Below, piece by piece: positions 6,239 through 9,079 of a DNA stretch of 9,079 nucleotides (position 1 is its first letter; the number at the start of each line of letters is the position of its first letter). Source of the stretch: Bacteroidota bacterium (GTDB lineage: Bacteria > Bacteroidota > Bacteroidia > Bacteroidales > VadinHA17); NCBI GenBank assembly GCA_030613125.1, contig JAUWMO010000133.1, forward strand, positions 1 through 9,079, written 5' to 3'. The translations under genes and the position numbers were made by a program. The notes below the pieces were generated by a model. It was not told where the DNA came from. It saw nothing but the letters and a program-made list of their open reading frames with translations, and did no database searches.

Positions 6239-6943
6239 ATGGCCAAAAATAATCTTGAACTTAAAATTATCGAAACACTCGCTTTAAAATCTAATCTTAA
6301 GCAAATTGTTTATGATAATACTCAACAGGCCTTCAGATTGCTGAAAACAACTATTCAGTTGATCACTGAAAACTTCAATAAGGAATTAAAAGATGTTAAA
6401 GAACGCGTAAGACCTGAATTTGCAGACAAAGGTATTTTCGTTGCTCAGCTCAGGATAGCGGGTGATTTATTGGTTTTTAGCATGCATTCAAACATTTTTT
6501 CATTTGACAGAAATCATAAGATATGGGAACTTCCTTACCTCAAAGAAGATAGTTTGAACTCCTACTGTGGGATCATCAACATCTATAATTTCCTTGATGA
6601 TTCATTCCGGTATAAGAGGATGGATGATCTGGGATACCTGATTGCCCGGATATTTGTTAACAGGAACAACCATTTTTTTGTTGAGGGTAAGCGACAAATG
6701 GGCTATCATTATAAAAATTTCGGGAAATCTATCGTGAGTAAAACTTTATTGAGAAGTGTAATTGCAAAATCGATTGCTTATGCTCTGGAATTCGATCTGC
6801 TGGTACCTCCTTATGACAATGTAAAAATTGCTTCTGTAGCTATGCTGTCTGAGAAAATGAACATTTCACAACCCAAAACCGGTAAAAGGATAGGATTTCA
6901 ATTTGAATCTGATGATGTACTTGAGGATAAGGAATCAGCATAA
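6239..6943 (+). CDS. Conserved-looking cytoplasmic protein of unknown function
   Basis: I do not recognise this 234-residue protein. The start is taken at the ATG at 6239 (MAKNNLELKIIETL). The longer frame from 6140 would overlap the superoxide reductase gene by 25 bases and add a translation of AT-rich spacer. There is no signal peptide or membrane segment. The N-terminal 58 residues are predicted helical and rich in Leu, Lys and Gln. The middle (65-160) looks alpha/beta and aromatic-rich, with GIFVAQLRIAGDLLVFSMHS, KIWELPYLKED and GYLIARIFVNRNNHFFVEGK. The part from 165 is helical (SKTLLRSVIAKSIAYALEFD), and the last 15 residues are acidic. No metal-binding or nucleotide-binding motif is evident. 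It lies 74 bases after the superoxide reductase and 47 before the peptidase gene. No Shine-Dalgarno site is seen. That it is a real gene rests on its normal composition and tight packing. Confidence 0.85.
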   Translation: MAKNNLELKIIETLALKSNLKQIVYDNTQQAFRLLKTTIQLITENFNKELKDVKERVRPEFADKGIFVAQLRIAGDLLVFSMHSNIFSFDRNHKIWELPYLKEDSLNSYCGIINIYNFLDDSFRYKRMDDLGYLIARIFVNRNNHFFVEGKRQMGYHYKNFGKSIVSKTLLRSVIAKSIAYALEFDLLVPPYDNVKIASVAMLSEKMNISQPKTGKRIGFQFESDDVLEDKESA

Positions 6944-6990
6944 GCAGAATAAAACATCATTTTACTTATATTACACCTAAATCTATTATT

Positions 6991-8670
6991 ATGAAAGGTA
7001 AATACTATTTTAATTACCTTATACATAAAAAAGCCTCTCTGATTTGGTATGGAATATTGATAGTGGGTTTAATGTTTTCAGGATGTGCAATCAATCAGAA
7101 AGCTGAAAGTGAGCCATCGGAAATGCAAAAAAAAGTTGATGAGTTTACACCGGTTGAACTTAATTCAGACCTTATAAACCAATTGTCAGAGAACCAGAAA
7201 AAAATGCTGGTTTACTTTATTGAGGCTGCCAAAATTATTAACGATCTGTTCTGGGAACAAGCCTATGGGGATAAAGCAAATCTTTTCAATTCAGTTGATG
7301 ATGAAGCGATAAAAGGATTTTTAGAAATCAACTATGGTCCCTGGGAAAGATTGAATGGTAACAAACCTTTCATGGAAGGATTTGGTGCCAAACCTGCCGG
7401 TGCTCAATTCTATCCGGCAGATATGACCAAAGAAGAGTTCGGGAAACTTGGAGTTGATGATAAAACAAGCTTGTATACTGTTATCCGCAGAGATGAGGAA
7501 GGAAATCTTAGCTCAGTACCTTACCATATAGAATATGGCGAAAAAATAAAAAAGATCTCTGAATTGCTAGAAAAAACATCGGGACTTGCTGAAGATCCTG
7601 GCTTTAAAAAATATCTTGAACTAAGATCCGAAGCCTTATTAACGGATGATTATCTGGCCAGTGATATGGCATGGATGGATATGAAAACAAATGCTGTTGA
7701 TCTGGTAATTGGACCTATTGAAAACTATGAAGATGCTTTATATGGGTTCAAAGCTGCATTTGAATGCTTTATTTTGCTGAAGGACAGAGAATGGAGTCAA
7801 AAACTTGAGCGCTTCGCGTCATTATTACCTGAACTGCAAAAAACACTTCCGGTGCCTGATGAATACAAACAGGAAGTTCCGGGAACCGACTCCGACCTTG
7901 GTGCCTATGATGCAATCTATTATGCTGGTGACTGCAATGCAGGAAGTAAAACAATTGCAATTAGTCTGCCAAATGATGAAAGGGTACAATTGGGCAAAGG
8001 TACCCGGAAACTGCAGCTTAAAAATGCAATGAAATATAAGTTTGACAAGATATTAGTTCCGATTAGTAAGATTATTATAGCAGAAGACCAGCAGCATCAT
8101 ATTACATTCGATGCCTTTTTTGAAAACACTATGTTCCATGAAGTAGCTCATGGTCTTGGTATCAAAAACACAATTAATGGAAAAGGTATGGTTAGAAAAG
8201 CGCTTAAAGAACAATACAGTGCATTGGAAGAAGGAAAGGCAGATGTCCTTGGACTTTACCTTGTTACTGAACTTGCTGAAATGGGTGAGCTTGGAGAAAA
8301 AAACCTTATGGACAATTATGTTACATTCATGGCAGGAATATTCAGGTCGGTACGTTTTGGAGTTGCAAGTTCTCATGGAAAGGCAAACATGATCCGGTTT
8401 TATTACTTCCAGAGGATGGAAGCTTTCACTAAAGATGAAGCCACAGGAACCTATAGAATTGATTTTGATAAAATGAAAGAAGCCATGAATAGCCTGGCAA
8501 AAGATATTTTAGTCATCCAGGGGAATGGAGATTATGAGGCTGCTAAGAAATTGGTTGAAGAAATGGGTTTCATCCGGGAGGAACTACAGAAGGATCTTGA
8601 CCAGATCTCGAAGGCAGGAATCCCGAAAGATATTCGGTTTATTCAGGGCAAAGAGGTTCTTGGTCTGTAA
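6991..8670 (+). CDS. M49-like (dipeptidyl peptidase III family) zinc metallopeptidase lipoprotein
   Basis: The 559 residues begin with a long lipoprotein signal (basic start, hydrophobic WYGILIVGLMFSGC, lipidated C32), so the enzyme should be anchored facing the periplasm or cell surface. Catalytic motifs are HEVAH at 383-387, where H383 and H387 bind zinc and E384 is the general base, and EEGKAD at 413-418, where E414 is the probable third zinc ligand. This corresponds to EECRAE of classical M49 enzymes. NAGSKTIAISLPND at 316-329 and SHGKAN with H462 fit conserved M49 substrate-site segments. M49 enzymes remove dipeptides from the N-terminus of oligopeptides. Classical members have the hexapeptide HExxGH and about 700 residues; the pentapeptide and shorter length here resemble divergent bacterial members. 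Whether it has dipeptidyl peptidase activity is not shown by the sequence. It is the last gene before the terminator. Confidence 0.87.
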   Translation: MKGKYYFNYLIHKKASLIWYGILIVGLMFSGCAINQKAESEPSEMQKKVDEFTPVELNSDLINQLSENQKKMLVYFIEAAKIINDLFWEQAYGDKANLFNSVDDEAIKGFLEINYGPWERLNGNKPFMEGFGAKPAGAQFYPADMTKEEFGKLGVDDKTSLYTVIRRDEEGNLSSVPYHIEYGEKIKKISELLEKTSGLAEDPGFKKYLELRSEALLTDDYLASDMAWMDMKTNAVDLVIGPIENYEDALYGFKAAFECFILLKDREWSQKLERFASLLPELQKTLPVPDEYKQEVPGTDSDLGAYDAIYYAGDCNAGSKTIAISLPNDERVQLGKGTRKLQLKNAMKYKFDKILVPISKIIIAEDQQHHITFDAFFENTMFHEVAHGLGIKNTINGKGMVRKALKEQYSALEEGKADVLGLYLVTELAEMGELGEKNLMDNYVTFMAGIFRSVRFGVASSHGKANMIRFYYFQRMEAFTKDEATGTYRIDFDKMKEAMNSLAKDILVIQGNGDYEAAKKLVEEMGFIREELQKDLDQISKAGIPKDIRFIQGKEVLGL

Positions 8671-8720
8671 TTGGCAAGTTGTTATTCTGCAAAATATAAC
8701 ATCTCAATTCATCATATATC

Positions 8721-8754
8721 AGTCCGGTTGAATATTCAGCCGGACTATTTTTTT
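8721..8754 (+). terminator. Rho-independent terminator of the proS-to-peptidase gene row
   Basis: AGTCCGG (8721-8727) pairs with CCGGACT (8740-8746). The stem extends inward through a T-G wobble and TGA/TCA to about 11 pairs with a four-base loop, and seven T follow (8748-8754). It lies 50 bases after the peptidase stop. The minus-strand side lacks a T-run, so it serves rightward transcription. It is the only clear terminator on the plus strand from proS onward. Confidence 0.93.
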
Positions 8755-8920
8755 ACCACTGGAGTCTCAAGAATTGGTGGTTCGCCAGTACCTTAATTAA
8801 GGAATTTCTCCTACAATGATTATTTATTAGCTAAAGGCTATATTTGTCATTCAGCGGGTTTTAAACTAATTTTATATAAAAGAAGAATTTATTGAATCCG
8901 GAACTTTAGAAATATTATAG
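8755..8920. other. AT-rich spacer with a perfect 12-bp palindrome
   Basis: This spacer between the terminator and the edge gene holds no reading frame I can support. It contains CCTTAATTAAGG at 8791-8802, a perfect palindrome 37 bases before a promoter-like -7 box. A dimeric regulator could bind such a site, but a 12-bp AT-rich palindrome can arise by chance. Confidence 0.4.
8839..8846 (+). promoter_or_regulatory. Candidate -7 box for the gene at the right edge
   Basis: TATATTTG is an exact match to the Bacteroidetes -7 consensus TAnnTTTG. It would start transcription near 8850-8855 and leave about 70 bases of leader before the GTG at 8921. No good TTTG element is seen 19-21 bases upstream, which weakens the call. 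Confidence 0.35.
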
Positions 8921-9079
8921 GTGGTCTGTATATATAAAAAAAGTAATTGTATCATTTTGCTTTACCTTTTGCTGGGCTTATCAATTAATGCGAAAGGATA
9001 TTGTATGTTTGATTATATACATATTCCCGACAGCATTTTTTTGAAACCGGGTGAATATATAATTTTTCCGGATTCAACA
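8921..9079 (+). CDS. Start of a secreted protein of unknown function (53 residues, cut by the right edge)
   Basis: The frame opens with GTG immediately after an in-frame TAG (8918-8920) and stays open to the window edge. It has no ATG start, so it is easily overlooked. The translation begins with three uncharged residues after the initiator and YKKSN, then a hydrophobic core CIILLYLLLGLSINA, a convincing signal peptide probably cleaved near INA-KG. The mature part starts KGYCMFDYIHIPDSIFLKPG and continues EYIIFPDST. The LKPGEYIIF segment resembles beta-strand pieces of extracellular Bacteroidetes proteins, but too little is present to name a family. The gene follows a strong terminator and a candidate promoter, so it begins a new transcription unit. 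No Shine-Dalgarno site is seen, and the exact start is uncertain. Confidence 0.6.
   Translation, partial: MVCIYKKSNCIILLYLLLGLSINAKGYCMFDYIHIPDSIFLKPGEYIIFPDST

Noticed and set aside
8053..8376. Minus-strand open frame across the peptidase active-site region
   Set aside because: It is the shadow of a strongly supported plus-strand enzyme and has Cys/Phe/Lys-heavy composition with no start signal.
1..9079. CRISPR array, tRNA or rRNA, insertion sequence, prophage or toxin-antitoxin genes
   Set aside because: No spaced repeats, cloverleaf, transposase, integrase or terminal inverted repeats were seen on either strand by eye.

Overview
The window looks like chromosomal DNA of an AT-rich Bacteroidota bacterium, probably Bacteroidales or Marinilabiliales. 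The reasons are a short archaeal/eukaryote-type prolyl-tRNA synthetase with a degenerate zinc domain, A-rich leaders without Shine-Dalgarno sites before most genes, promoter-like TAnnTTTG boxes, a FadL-type outer membrane protein of the Bacteroidetes form, and many secreted or lipid-anchored envelope proteins. This placement is inference; no rRNA is present.

The layout is two gene blocks diverging at about 3563-3656. The left block is on the minus strand. Reading leftward it holds a secreted Tyr/Asn/Arg-rich protein (3562-2318), an intrinsic terminator (2296-2268), a lipoprotein paralogue of the first protein with a Tyr/Gly-rich centre and a Ser/Arg-rich tail (2092-758), and a FadL/OMPP1-like outer membrane barrel (673 to the left edge, partial). 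The two low-complexity proteins share a block built on NNYY...RF.G..V..GYY.P and are the least explained genes here.

The right block is on the plus strand: proS (3657-5132), a small outer membrane beta-barrel (5150-5719), a superoxide reductase with a twin-arginine signal (5754-6164), an unrecognised 234-residue cytoplasmic protein (6239-6943) and an M49-like zinc peptidase lipoprotein (6991-8670). A strong intrinsic terminator (8721-8754) ends it. The gaps are 17, 34, 74 and 47 bases and no terminator is visible inside, so these genes may be read together, although internal promoters cannot be excluded. Beyond the terminator lies an AT-rich spacer and then the start of another secreted protein (GTG at 8921), cut by the right edge.

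Five or six of the eight products are predicted to leave the cytoplasm, so this is mainly an envelope neighbourhood beside one translation gene. I see no mobile element, CRISPR array, RNA gene or phage gene, and no clear multi-gene system of a new kind. The points most worth following are the paralogous Tyr-rich pair, the Tat-exported superoxide reductase with a displaced Glu-Lys pair, and the compact M49-like lipoprotein.
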